Of a DNA stretch of 64,000 nucleotides, positions 48,159-56,956 are shown in pieces. How positions within the stretch are numbered: the stretch's first letter is position 1; every line of letters starts with the position of its first letter. The stretch comes from Pseudomonas paraeruginosa PA7 (GTDB lineage: Bacteria; Pseudomonadota; Gammaproteobacteria; Pseudomonadales; Pseudomonadaceae). A model generated the notes under the pieces. The model was not told where the DNA came from. It saw only the letters and a list, made by a program, of their open reading frames with translations, and ran no database searches. The position numbers and the translations under genes were made by a program. The stretch spans positions 3,414,001 through 3,478,000 of the forward strand of contig NC_009656.1 of assembly GCF_000017205.1 (NCBI RefSeq). Reading direction: 5' to 3'.

Positions 48159-48180
48159 GATAGTCGCTAGTGAGACTATC
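48159..48180. promoter_or_regulatory. GATAGTC-N8-GACTATC inverted repeat
   Basis: A perfect 7-bp inverted repeat with an 8-bp spacer, 79 bp before the small ORF at 48259. It is followed by an AT-rich stretch (TTTTTCATT). It may be an operator; spacing does not fit the OxyR pattern. Confidence 0.5.
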
Positions 48181-48258
48181 CATTTTTCATTCGCCAGCGC
48201 CGATGTTTACATGGTCGCCAGATCCCCGAATAACCAGAACGGAACTGGAGACGACACC

Positions 48259-48393
48259 ATGAGCTACTCCGCCAAATCCTTCTCGGCCCTGATCAACGCC
48301 ATGCGCGCCGACGGCATCACCCGCCTGGAACAACTGGCCCGCCAGCCGTTCCGCAACGCCCAAGGCTTCTGGAGCGCGGAGGCGAAGAAATGA
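48259..48393 (+). CDS. 44-aa small protein
   Basis: Short ORF starting MSYSAKSFSALINAMRADGI and ending FRNAQGFWSAEAKK, with a CTGGAG ribosome binding site and an upstream regulatory repeat. It overlaps the next ORF by 4 bp (ATGA), a sign of real, coupled translation. Mostly amphipathic, no signal peptide. Function unknown. Confidence 0.65.
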   Translation: MSYSAKSFSALINAMRADGITRLEQLARQPFRNAQGFWSAEAKK

Positions 48394-48476
48394 AAGCCCT
48401 GCTCGACCGCCGCACCGACCCCACCTGGATGCTCTACGCCGCGATCATCGCCTGGCTGGCCTTTTCCGGTCTCTGA
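48390..48476 (+). CDS. 28-aa membrane micropeptide
   Basis: A micro-ORF encoding MKALLDRRTDPTWMLYAAII plus AWLAFSGL, with a GGAGGCGAAGAA site in the end of the preceding gene and a 4-bp overlap with it. A single hydrophobic segment follows a charged N-terminus, so it should insert in the inner membrane. Too short for most gene finders. Confidence 0.55.
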   Translation: MKALLDRRTDPTWMLYAAIIAWLAFSGL

Positions 48477-48635
48477 CCGGCGGGCCGCCGGCGGCCTCCC
48501 TCCTGCCCTTCCCGTTCCACGCCGTTCTCCAGCGAAACGCCAATCATTCGTCGGCAACCTGCCTGGTTGGGCGATGCAAAAACGTTTCACCTGTTCGCCG
48601 TCAAGAAAACCTTGTCAAAAAAGCTGATAGCAGCT

Positions 48636-48659
48636 TGCCAATATGCCGACGCCTTGGCA
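48636..48659. promoter_or_regulatory. TGCCAA-N12-TTGGCA inverted repeat before the dihaem cytochrome
   Basis: A 6-bp inverted repeat with 12-bp spacer, 37 bp before the cytochrome start codon and downstream of a TTGTCA -35-like hexamer (48614-48619). It could be an operator near the transcription start. Confidence 0.35.
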
Positions 48660-48696
48660 TAACGATGCGCAAAAAAGGCCTACAAGGACGTTCCCG

Positions 48697-50592
48697 ATGC
48701 GCACCGTGAAGAAGGCTCTGCTGGTTGTCGGCGTGATCGTACTGGCGGCTCTCGGCGTACTGCTCTACTACGTCGCCAACCCCAACCTGCCGCGCTACCA
48801 GGCGCCGAGCGAAGTACGCTACCTGCCGCAGTGGCAGGACGACGCCCGCCAGCGCTTCTACTACACGCCCCAGGGCACCCTGGTGAAAGGTCTGCACTAC
48901 GACTGGTTCACCGCCCTCGAACTGCCCCTCTCCGAAGCCCCCTTCGCCGCCCCCGAATACCTCGCCCGCTTCGGCTTCCTCGTCGACCCGCGGCAGAAAC
49001 CCAGCGAGCTCAACCCCGGCAACCTGCCGGTGGGCTTCAGCCAGCACCGCGACGAGCAGACCGGCACCCGCTACCTGGATATCACCTGCGCCGCCTGCCA
49101 CACCGGCGAGCTGCGCTACCAGGGCAAGGCGCTGCGCATCGACGGCGGCGCCGCCATGCACTCCATCGCCGCCACCGTGCCGACCCTGCGCGGCGGGGCC
49201 TTCGGCCAGGCGCTCGGCGCGAGCATGGCCGCCACCTACTACAACCCGTTCAAGTTCAACCGCTTCGCCAGGAAGGTCCTCGGCGAGCGCTACGAACAGG
49301 ACAAGGCGCAACTGCGCGCCGACTTCAAGGCGGTGCTCGACACCCTCCTGCGCACCGCCTGGAACGACACCCGCCGCCACCTCTACCCCACCGAGGAAGG
49401 CCCCGGCCGCACCGACGCCTTCGGGCGCATCGCCAACAGCGTCTTCGGCGATGCCATCGACCCGAGCAACTACCGCGTCGCCAACGCCCCGGTGAGCTAT
49501 CCGCAGGTGTGGGACATCTGGAAGTTCGATTGGGTGCAATGGAACGGCTCGGCCATGCAGCCGATGGCGCGCAACATCGGCGAGGCCCTCGGCGTCGGCG
49601 CGCGCCTGCGGATCTTCGACGAGCATGGCCAGCCGTTGCAGGGCGAGCAGCGCTACGCCTCCAGCGTGCGCCTGCACGACCTGCACACCCTGGAAGAAAC
49701 CCTGCAACAGCTGAAACCGCCGACCTGGCCGGAAGACCTGTTGGGCCGCATCGACCTGCAACGCGCCTCCCAGGGTCGCGCCCTGTTCGAAGCCAACTGC
49801 GCCTTCTGCCATGCGCCCAAGGTGCAACCGGCGGAATTCGCCGCCTCCGGACGCAATCCCGAGTGGCGCATGCACATGGTGCCCACCGAGGTGATCGGCA
49901 CCGACCCGACCACCGCCGACAACATCGCCGACCACCGCTACGACCTGCGCAAGCTGGGCTGGAGCGTCGACGAACTGGCGCGGATGAACGTCCAACTGAT
50001 CGGCGCCGATCCGCAGCAACTCGACCTCTCGCAACTGTCCTCGGCCAAGGGCCTGGCCTACATCACCGCCTTCGTCGAGCAGCGCGCCTATCGGGACGCC
50101 GGCATTCCGCCGGAACAGCAGAAGACCATGAACGGCTTCGACCTGCCGATCGGCGTGCAGGAACTGCGCGCCTACAAGGCCCGCCCGCTGGACGGAGCCT
50201 GGGCGACTCCGCCGTTCCTGCACAACGGCTCGGTGCCGAACCTGTTCCAGTTGCTCTCCCCGGCCGCCGAACGCTCGCCGCAGTTCTACGTCGGCACCTT
50301 CGAATTCGATCCGAAATTCGTCGGATTCCGCACCGAGAAGTTCCCCGGCGGCTTCCTCCTCGACACCCGTCTCACCGGCAACCGCAACAGCGGCCACGAA
50401 TTCCGCGACGGCTGCCGGCAGAACGGCGTGATCGGCCGCGCCCTCAGCCCGGAAGAACGCTGGGCGCTGGTGGAATACCTGAAGGTGCTCGGCAACCCCG
50501 AATTCGAGCGCCGCCTGGTCCCGGCCCAGACCCCGCCCTGGACGCCCGGCCCGAAATGCCCGGCGCCGGAGCAACGGACCGCGCAACGCTGA
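48697..50592 (+). CDS. RoxA-like dihaem c-type cytochrome
   Basis: A 631-aa protein with an N-terminal membrane anchor or uncleaved signal (KKALLVVGVIVLAALGVLLY). It has two haem motifs, CAACH in YLDITCAACHTGELRYQG and CAFCH in LFEANCAFCHAPKVQP. The length, haem spacing and TPPFLHNGSVPNLFQLL block match the RoxA-like branch of dihaem peroxidase-related proteins, some of which are rubber oxygenases. The substrate here is unknown. The start at 48697 has an AAGGA site. It is followed by a catalase-like gene, suggesting a shared oxidative function at the membrane. Confidence 0.82.
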   Translation: MRTVKKALLVVGVIVLAALGVLLYYVANPNLPRYQAPSEVRYLPQWQDDARQRFYYTPQGTLVKGLHYDWFTALELPLSEAPFAAPEYLARFGFLVDPRQKPSELNPGNLPVGFSQHRDEQTGTRYLDITCAACHTGELRYQGKALRIDGGAAMHSIAATVPTLRGGAFGQALGASMAATYYNPFKFNRFARKVLGERYEQDKAQLRADFKAVLDTLLRTAWNDTRRHLYPTEEGPGRTDAFGRIANSVFGDAIDPSNYRVANAPVSYPQVWDIWKFDWVQWNGSAMQPMARNIGEALGVGARLRIFDEHGQPLQGEQRYASSVRLHDLHTLEETLQQLKPPTWPEDLLGRIDLQRASQGRALFEANCAFCHAPKVQPAEFAASGRNPEWRMHMVPTEVIGTDPTTADNIADHRYDLRKLGWSVDELARMNVQLIGADPQQLDLSQLSSAKGLAYITAFVEQRAYRDAGIPPEQQKTMNGFDLPIGVQELRAYKARPLDGAWATPPFLHNGSVPNLFQLLSPAAERSPQFYVGTFEFDPKFVGFRTEKFPGGFLLDTRLTGNRNSGHEFRDGCRQNGVIGRALSPEERWALVEYLKVLGNPEFERRLVPAQTPPWTPGPKCPAPEQRTAQR

Positions 50593-50747
50593 ACCAGGGA
50601 AGTGGAGCAACGCACGCCGCCCCTCTCCGCTCCGAACCAGCCCACGCCCTCCGGGACCTGGGCTGGGGAGAGGCAATCGGGCAGCGCTCCCCACCCCAGA
50701 AGAATGAAAGCCCCCAGCCAACGCACACCACCAAGGACACCCACTCC

Positions 50748-51887
50748 ATGCGCGCACTCCTCACCCACGCCTGGCTGTTCCTCGGCAAATGGCTCGGCCG
50801 CCTGCTCCTCCTGCTGCTGGCCGTCGGCCTCGGCGGCTGGGCCATCGGCAGCCTCTACTACGCCTGGAAATTCTCCGGCCCGGTGTCCGCGGAAGAGCAG
50901 ATCGCTCCGGACGAAGCCCGCATCACCCAGGCGATCATCCAGGACGCCATCCGCGTGGTCGAACAGCACCGCGACAACACCCGCGTCCTGCGCGATGCCC
51001 ACGCCAAGGCTCATGGCTGCGTGAAGGCCGAGCTCAAGGTGCGCGCCGACCTCGACCCGGCCCTGCGTCGCGGCGTGTTCGCCGAAGCGGGCAAGAGCTG
51101 GAACGCCTGGGTGCGCTTCTCCAACGGCAACGCCTACCCGCAGTTCGACAGCAAGAACGACGCGCGCGGCATGGCCATCAAGCTGCTCGACGTGCCCGGC
51201 GAGAAACTCCTGCCCGGCCGTGGCCACGACAGCGAGCAGGACTTCGTCATGTTCAACCAACCGGTGTTCTTCATCCGCGACATCGCCGAATACCGGCAGA
51301 ACTTCGCCGCCCAGGCCGACGGCAAGAAAGCCCTGGCCTTCTTCCCCAACTGGAACCCCACCAGTTGGGAACTGCGCCACCTGCTGATCGCCCTGCGCAC
51401 CCTCGCCCCCGCCCCGGACAGCCCGCTGCACGCCGGCTACAACGGCATCTCGCCGTACAAGCTGGGCGAACACAACATCAAGTTCCGCGTCGTCCCCGCC
51501 CCGGAGAAGTGCCCGGCCTACCAGCTACCGAAGCAGAACCAGGACCTGCCCAACTTCCTCCGCGCCGCCCTGTACCAGCAACTCTCCATCGACCGCGCCC
51601 CCGCCTGCTACGCCTTCCAGGTGCAGCGCCAGGATCCGGGCAAGTACATGCCCATCGAAGACACCAGCGTCGAATGGAAGGAGTCGGACGCGCCCTTCGC
51701 TACCATAGCCGACATCATCGTGCCAGCTCAGGATTTCGATAGCCGGGAACAGAACCTGTTCTGTGACAACCTCTCGTTCAACCCCTGGCACGCGCTGCCG
51801 GAGCATCGGCCGATCGGCGGGATCAACCGGTTGCGGAAGGCGGTTTACGAGGCAGTCAGTGGGTATAGGTTGGGGAGGAATGAGTGA
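50748..51887 (+). CDS. Membrane-anchored catalase-like haem protein
   Basis: A 379-aa protein with an N-terminal membrane segment (GKWLGRLLLLLLAVGLGGWA) and a small catalase fold. The distal histidine is in AHAKAHGCVKAEL. The block WVRFSNGNAYPQFDSKNDAR and the C-terminal FNPWHALPEHRPIGGINRLR are typical of SrpA/YdhL-type catalase relatives. The proximal haem tyrosine is not obvious to me. It lies 155 bp after the cytochrome gene, probably in one operon, and would face the periplasm. Confidence 0.8.
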   Translation: MRALLTHAWLFLGKWLGRLLLLLLAVGLGGWAIGSLYYAWKFSGPVSAEEQIAPDEARITQAIIQDAIRVVEQHRDNTRVLRDAHAKAHGCVKAELKVRADLDPALRRGVFAEAGKSWNAWVRFSNGNAYPQFDSKNDARGMAIKLLDVPGEKLLPGRGHDSEQDFVMFNQPVFFIRDIAEYRQNFAAQADGKKALAFFPNWNPTSWELRHLLIALRTLAPAPDSPLHAGYNGISPYKLGEHNIKFRVVPAPEKCPAYQLPKQNQDLPNFLRAALYQQLSIDRAPACYAFQVQRQDPGKYMPIEDTSVEWKESDAPFATIADIIVPAQDFDSREQNLFCDNLSFNPWHALPEHRPIGGINRLRKAVYEAVSGYRLGRNE

Positions 51888-52053
51888 GGGGCCAGACCAA
51901 CATCACGCTGGATTTCACGAAGGGGCTGAGCAACTCGTTCTTGTAGCGGAGGAAGCCATTGACCTGAGGCTGGCAAACTTGCAGCCGGTAAACCTTGTGC
52001 AGGATCTCTGGTGAACAACCACAGTCGACGTCGCAGCTCGCGCAATTCACGGT
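51856..52053 (-). CDS. Possible small Cys-rich protein
   Basis: An ORF of about 65 codons starting MTVNCASCDVDCGCSPEILH (ATG at 52053) and containing five cysteines in total, four of them in the first 14 residues (C-x2-C-x3-C-x-C). Its 3' end overlaps the catalase-like gene by 32 bp on the other strand. The ribosome binding site is weak. It might be real cargo of the low-GC insert or a chance frame. Confidence 0.3.
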   Translation of the reverse strand, partial: TVNCASCDVDCGCSPEILHKVYRLQVCQPQVNGFLRYKNELLSPFVKSSVMLVWPLTHSSPTYTH

Positions 52054-52316
52054 CATGAGCGACGCCACTCAACCTCTTGAGCAGCCCTGGGAGTGGGCAT
52101 CCAGCTGGCTGGTGTCGGACCGGCTGATCATCGCACAGGTCTCCGGATTCTCTGCCGGAATCGTGGCAAGAGTGAGATCACGCCGCTCGTAGGAACGCGG
52201 CATCCCCCCTCCGCCCCTCGATAGCTCAACTACACTGGTCCAACTGCATGCACCGGCCACGGGAGCTGAAAACAGCTTGCGGGGGAACACTCCATTACCT
52301 GACCTAGGGACAGATC
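51888..52316. other. Lower-GC junction region before the orphan gene
   Basis: A 429-bp stretch with clearly lower GC than the genes to its left. No intact gene is certain. A minus-strand frame (51856-52068) reads MTVNCASCDVDCGCSPEILH near its start, Cys-rich at the N-terminus, and could be a small peptide. A second minus-strand frame (52069-52290) ends just before it. These look like pieces of foreign DNA or broken genes. Confidence 0.5.
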
Positions 52317-53567
52317 ATGCCTCGGAACTTAACAACCGAAATAAGCCCAGCCCAAGATACAGTCAGGATCGGAATTGAGCTTGAGGGGGTTGGAACTGTC
52401 CGCATTAAATGGCCAGAAGAACTCGGCCATGGATCCATCAAGAATCTAGAACACCTCCGAGCTCAAACAGATTTCAAAGACACCCTCAAGCGAACCCCTC
52501 TGCTCCGCTCTAATAGTTATGGGGATTTCCGTGGCATCTATATTACGCCAGAGGAAGCACAAGAAGAAAAACTAGGTATAGATCATCCTGCCGAAATGGT
52601 TTCCCAGCCACACACTCTTGATGAACAAAACCTAGACTTTCTCAGGAACTCAGTATACAAAGCCCTTCGATCAAACCTTAAAGGCAAAATCGCCTTATCC
52701 ACTAACGAGCAGAATACCCGGTATGGCAATGCGCCAGACAAGTACCCAGCAATTCCTAACGGGAAAGTCCCAACAATCCAAACTGGCGCAACATTTTCGG
52801 GCATGTACACAAACAGTGGCGAAGCCTTTCCCACCGTCAACATTGTTCAAACGAGCTGGGGAAAGCAAGTGCCGGTGCTTGGCGGGAATCTTCAGGTTAC
52901 CTGTGGCATTGCAGTTGAGCAACTCTTTCGGCAGGACCCTGAACAGCTTTCACTAATGGCAGACTTCATCTCCCGCAACGAGTACAAAACCCGATATATC
53001 TCCCTTGTAACTTGTACGCTAGCCATTGTTGAAGCCCTGACCGCTCAAGGCGAAATCTTTTACGATTTCGCTGACAAGCGCAACGAACTTCACCTCGCAA
53101 CATACATGTTCCTGCTTCATCATGTCGCCCCTATCTGGAAGCCCGCGGCCGGATATGAAAAGTGCGCCGTTGGAGCAAACTTCAAGGGAGGAAGTTCCTT
53201 TGTCGGCTGCGGTGTCAGCAATACAAACGACCTAATCCCCGACAGCAGTTACGCCTCCGTCTTCGCTAAAATAATAGTCGCGATAAATAGCACCAATGCA
53301 ACTGACAAAGCAAAGATCCTAAGCACCCTCACATCCCCCCAAGTCATTGAGCTCTACGGAAAGCCTGGACTTTCCTGTCAAGTGCATTTTGACAAGTGGT
53401 TTTCGATCCCCAATTTTAGCGACGCTGGCGGGAATCTTTATACCGTCGTCGAAATCCGGCAGCATGCAACAGGAATGAATCTTGAGATGGCTGGATTTCT
53501 AGGAGGAAGGCTTACTTCCAACCAGTTTCTCACGAGAATTACCCCATTTGTTTTTGCTCAGCACTGA
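52317..53567 (+). CDS. Unrecognised 416-aa protein in a low-GC insert
   Basis: An intact ORF with markedly lower GC and different codon use (many A/T third positions) than all surrounding genes. There is an AGGGACA ribosome binding site. The protein is soluble with no signal peptide and mixed alpha/beta character; blocks include IGIELEGVGTVRIKWPEEL, GNLQVTCGIAVEQLF and VGCGVSNTNDLIPDSSYASV. I do not recognise a family. There is no adjacent transposase or integrase. The base composition and isolation point to horizontal transfer; defence, toxin or phage-related roles are possible but unsupported. Confidence 0.75.
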   Translation: MPRNLTTEISPAQDTVRIGIELEGVGTVRIKWPEELGHGSIKNLEHLRAQTDFKDTLKRTPLLRSNSYGDFRGIYITPEEAQEEKLGIDHPAEMVSQPHTLDEQNLDFLRNSVYKALRSNLKGKIALSTNEQNTRYGNAPDKYPAIPNGKVPTIQTGATFSGMYTNSGEAFPTVNIVQTSWGKQVPVLGGNLQVTCGIAVEQLFRQDPEQLSLMADFISRNEYKTRYISLVTCTLAIVEALTAQGEIFYDFADKRNELHLATYMFLLHHVAPIWKPAAGYEKCAVGANFKGGSSFVGCGVSNTNDLIPDSSYASVFAKIIVAINSTNATDKAKILSTLTSPQVIELYGKPGLSCQVHFDKWFSIPNFSDAGGNLYTVVEIRQHATGMNLEMAGFLGGRLTSNQFLTRITPFVFAQH

Positions 53568-53765
53568 CTTTGCACCAGGGCGTGAAAGCGGTTTAACCAA
53601 AGCTGGATATTGGCGCGGCGCCAGCGCGCGATGCCACCCCACGTCCGGCGCGGCGGCGAAGCCAAGGCTGTCGGCGGCATGCCGTGTTCGACTCCGTTGC
53701 GGGGAGCGAGTCCAGCCCGGCGACCCGGCGGGTGGCCGCCAAGCCGCTTGCGCAGGCTGCCGGGT

Positions 53766-55970
53766 TCAGCCAAGCAGCTTGTCGACGGTCAGCGGGAAGT
53801 CGCGCAGGCGGCGGCCGGTGGCGTGGTACACGGCGTTGGCCACCGCGGCGGCGACGCCGACGATGCCGATTTCGCCGACGCCCTTGGAGCCCAGTTCGTT
53901 GACGATAGCGTCGGGCTCGTCGACGAAGATCACCTCGATATCGCCGATATCGGCGTTCACCGGGATGTGGTACTCGGCGAGGTTGTGGTTCATGCAGCGG
54001 CCCAGCGCATGGTCGACCTGGGTTTCCTCCTGCAAGGCCATGCCCAGGCCCCAGACCACCCCGCCGAGGATCTGGCTGCGCGCGGTCTTCGGGTTGATCA
54101 CCCGCCCCGCCGCCACCGCGCTGACCACCCGGCTCACGCGCAGGCTGCCGAGGGCTTCGTCGACGCGCACCTCGACGAACACTGCCGAATGGCTCGCGCT
54201 GGCGTAGCCTTCGCGCCGCGCCGAGGGTTCAGCTTCCACCTCCACCTGCAACGCGTCGTCCGGCAGCCCTTGCAGCAGGTCGGCCAGGGCGTATCGCGTA
54301 TCGCCCGCTTCCAGGTGGCCCCGGCATATGCGGAAGCGCTCTTCGGCGGCGCCGGCCAGTTCCGGATGGCGGGCCCTGGCATGGGCGACCAGGGCCTGGC
54401 GCAGGCGCAGGCAGGCCAGGCGGACGGCGGAACCGACCGAAGAGACGGTGGACGAACCGCCCTGCAACGGGGCCTTCGGCAACGCACTGTCGCCAAGCTG
54501 GAAGCGCACCTCTTCCGGCGCCATGCCGGCGGCGTCGGCGGCGATCTGGGTCATCACCGTGTAGGTGCCGGTGCCGATATCGGTGGTCGCGCTGGCCACC
54601 CGCAGCAGGCCGTCCGCCTCCAGCCGCGCCCTGGCGCTGGCCTTGCCCTGGATGGCCTCCCAGACGCCGCCGGCCATGCCCCAGCCGAGCAACCGGCGCC
54701 CCTCGCTCATGCTCCGTGGCCGTGGGTCGCGGGCCTGCCAGCCGAAGCGCCGGGCGCCTTCCTCGTAGCAGGCCAGCAGCGCCTTGCTGGAGTACGGCTT
54801 GTCCTCGTTGCCGTTGCGCTCGGCGAAGTTGATCCGGCGCAGCGCGATCGGATCCATGCCGAGCCGCACCGCCAGTTCGTCCATCGCGCATTCCAGCCCG
54901 ATCAGCCCCAGCGCCGCGCCGGGGGCGCGCATGTCCAGCGGGGTATAGACGTCCAGCGGCACCAGGCGGTAGGCCAGGGAAAGGTTCTCGCAGCGGTAGA
55001 GCATGCCGCTCCACTCCACCACGTGCTCGGTGAAGTCTTCGAAGCGCGAGGTCTGCGCTGTCGCCTGGTGGCCCAGCGCGAGCAGGCGCCCCTCGGCATC
55101 GGCGCCCAGTCGCAGGCGCTGCAGGGTGCGCGGCCGGTAGCCGAAACTGAACATCTGCTGGCGGGTCAGCACTACGCGCACCGACCGCCGCAGTTGCAGC
55201 GCCGCCATCACCGCCAGGGCCAACTGGTATTGCGGGCGCAGGCCGGAGCCGAAGGCGCCGCCGACGTAGGCGGCACAGACCCTTACCTTGTCGCCGGGCA
55301 GGCCAAAGACCTTTTGCAGGTAGGCCTGGCTGTTCTGCGTCCCCTGGGTCTTGTCGTGCACCAGCAGGCTGCCGTCGGGCTGGACGATGACCGTGGACGC
55401 ATGCGGCTCCATGGGATTGTGGTGCTCGCTCGGCGTGCTGTAGCTCGCGTCGATACGAACCGGCGCGGAGTGATAGGCGCGCTGGAAATCGCCGCGCTCG
55501 GCGGGCAGTTCGGCGGGAGCCTCATGGGCCTGGTCGAGGGCGGCCAGCAGGTCGGTCTGGTGCGGCTCGGGCTCGATATCGATGCGTAGCAGCGAGCCCG
55601 CGTGGCGGGCCAGTTCCAGGCTCCGTGCCAGGACCAGGGCGAGGGGCTGGCCGCTGTACAGGACGCGGTCGTCGAACAGCGGGCGGAAGGGTTCGCCTTC
55701 GGCGGCATCGGCGTCCTTGTAGGGCTCGGCGTCGCCCGCCATCGGCGGCCGGTTCAGGTGGTGCAGCACCGCGACCACCCCGGGAACCGCCAGCGCCGCC
55801 GCACAGTCGATGCCGCGCACCCGGCCGCGGGCGACGTGGCTGCTGACCACGCTGCCGTGGAGCAGATCGGCGGCGGGATATTCGGCGGCGTAGCGGGCCT
55901 GGCCGGTGACCTTGGCCGGACCGTCGACGCGATCCAGGGCTTGCCCGGTGCTGTGTGGCAGGCTGCTCAT
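53766..55970 (-). CDS. Molybdenum-binding subunit of xanthine/aldehyde oxidoreductase (PaoC-like)
   Basis: A 734-aa large subunit of the xanthine dehydrogenase family carrying the molybdopterin cofactor. Conserved blocks include VDGPAKVTGQARYAAEYP, VGGAFGSGLRP, and the active-site glutamate in NELGSKGVGEIGIVGVAAA near the C-terminus. The organisation is that of E. coli PaoABC (aldehyde oxidoreductase). No signal peptide. It overlaps the FAD subunit gene by 4 bp. Substrate unknown; aromatic aldehydes are likely by analogy. Confidence 0.9.
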   Translation of the reverse strand: MSSLPHSTGQALDRVDGPAKVTGQARYAAEYPAADLLHGSVVSSHVARGRVRGIDCAAALAVPGVVAVLHHLNRPPMAGDAEPYKDADAAEGEPFRPLFDDRVLYSGQPLALVLARSLELARHAGSLLRIDIEPEPHQTDLLAALDQAHEAPAELPAERGDFQRAYHSAPVRIDASYSTPSEHHNPMEPHASTVIVQPDGSLLVHDKTQGTQNSQAYLQKVFGLPGDKVRVCAAYVGGAFGSGLRPQYQLALAVMAALQLRRSVRVVLTRQQMFSFGYRPRTLQRLRLGADAEGRLLALGHQATAQTSRFEDFTEHVVEWSGMLYRCENLSLAYRLVPLDVYTPLDMRAPGAALGLIGLECAMDELAVRLGMDPIALRRINFAERNGNEDKPYSSKALLACYEEGARRFGWQARDPRPRSMSEGRRLLGWGMAGGVWEAIQGKASARARLEADGLLRVASATTDIGTGTYTVMTQIAADAAGMAPEEVRFQLGDSALPKAPLQGGSSTVSSVGSAVRLACLRLRQALVAHARARHPELAGAAEERFRICRGHLEAGDTRYALADLLQGLPDDALQVEVEAEPSARREGYASASHSAVFVEVRVDEALGSLRVSRVVSAVAAGRVINPKTARSQILGGVVWGLGMALQEETQVDHALGRCMNHNLAEYHIPVNADIGDIEVIFVDEPDAIVNELGSKGVGEIGIVGVAAAVANAVYHATGRRLRDFPLTVDKLLG

Positions 55971-56956
55971 TGGCCGATCCCTCCCGAGTGGGCTTCTTCC
56001 AGTGCGCGAACGATGGCGTTGCGCGCCAATCCGATCTTGAAGGCGTTGTGGGCCAGCGGCCTGGCATCACGCAGCAGCGCTTCGGCGAAGCGCGCATAGC
56101 TGTCGCGGTTCGCCGGGAGCCCCCTGAAGCGTTGCTCCAGCTCTGCGACACGCCATGGCTTGTGCGCCACCCCACCGAGCGCCAGGCGCAGTTCGCCGAT
56201 GCGCTCGCCGTCCGGTTCCAGGGCCGCCGCCACCGAGACTAGGGCGAAGGCGTAGGAGGCCCGGTCGCGCACCTTCAGGTAGTGGCAATGGCGGGCGAAG
56301 CGCGGCGCCGGCAGCTCGATGGCGGTGACCAGTTCGTCGCCGGCCAGGCAGTTGTCGCGCTCGGGCGTGTCCGCCGGCAGGCGATGGAAGTCGGCGAAAG
56401 CGACCCGCCGCTCGCCGGCACGACCGCGCACATGCACCCTCGCCTCCAGCGCCGCCAGCGCCACGCACAGGTCGGATGGATGTACCGCCACGCAGTGTTC
56501 GCTGGCGCCGAGAATCGCATGGTTGCGGTTCAGCCCGCTGCGTGCGGGGCAGCCGCTGCCCGGCTCGCGCTTGTTGCATGGCGTGGCGGTGTCGTAGAAA
56601 TACTGGCAGCGGGTACGCTGCAACAGGTTGCCGCCGGTGCTGGCCATGTTGCGCAATTGCGGCGAGGCGCCGGCGAGGATCGCCTGGGCGAGCAAGGGAT
56701 AGTCCGCCTCGACGGCGGGATGCCAGGCCAGTTCGGCGTTGCTGACCAGGGCCCCGACCAGCAGGCCGCCGGTGGGCGTCCGGCGGATGTCGCGCAGCGG
56801 CAGGCCGGTGATGTCGATGAGCCGCCGGGGCCTGGCGACGTTTTCCTTCATCAGGTCGAGCAGGTTGGTGCCGCCGGCGATGTAGCGCGACTCCGGACCG
56901 GCCAGGCCCAGCGCCTGTTCGATATCGGCCGGCTTGGCATAGGCGAAGGGCGTCAT
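55967..56956 (-). CDS. FAD/4Fe-4S subunit of xanthine/aldehyde oxidoreductase (PaoB-like)
   Basis: A 329-aa flavin subunit. The FAD-binding region is YIAGGTNLLDLMKENVARP and ASPQLRNMASTGGNLLQRTR. The insertion with four cysteines (RCQYFYDTATPCNKREPGSG, closing Cys in GCPARS, then EHCVAVHPSD) is characteristic of the PaoB type that binds an extra 4Fe-4S cluster. The start at 56956 overlaps the 2Fe-2S gene by 4 bp and its own end overlaps the large-subunit gene by 4 bp, so all three are translationally coupled. Confidence 0.9.
   Translation of the reverse strand: MTPFAYAKPADIEQALGLAGPESRYIAGGTNLLDLMKENVARPRRLIDITGLPLRDIRRTPTGGLLVGALVSNAELAWHPAVEADYPLLAQAILAGASPQLRNMASTGGNLLQRTRCQYFYDTATPCNKREPGSGCPARSGLNRNHAILGASEHCVAVHPSDLCVALAALEARVHVRGRAGERRVAFADFHRLPADTPERDNCLAGDELVTAIELPAPRFARHCHYLKVRDRASYAFALVSVAAALEPDGERIGELRLALGGVAHKPWRVAELEQRFRGLPANRDSYARFAEALLRDARPLAHNAFKIGLARNAIVRALEEAHSGGIGQ

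Noticed and set aside
48141-48180. OxyR box before the micro-ORFs and haem-protein genes
   Set aside because: ATAG and CTAT elements are present but their spacing (19 and 16 bp) does not match the 11-bp periodic OxyR pattern.
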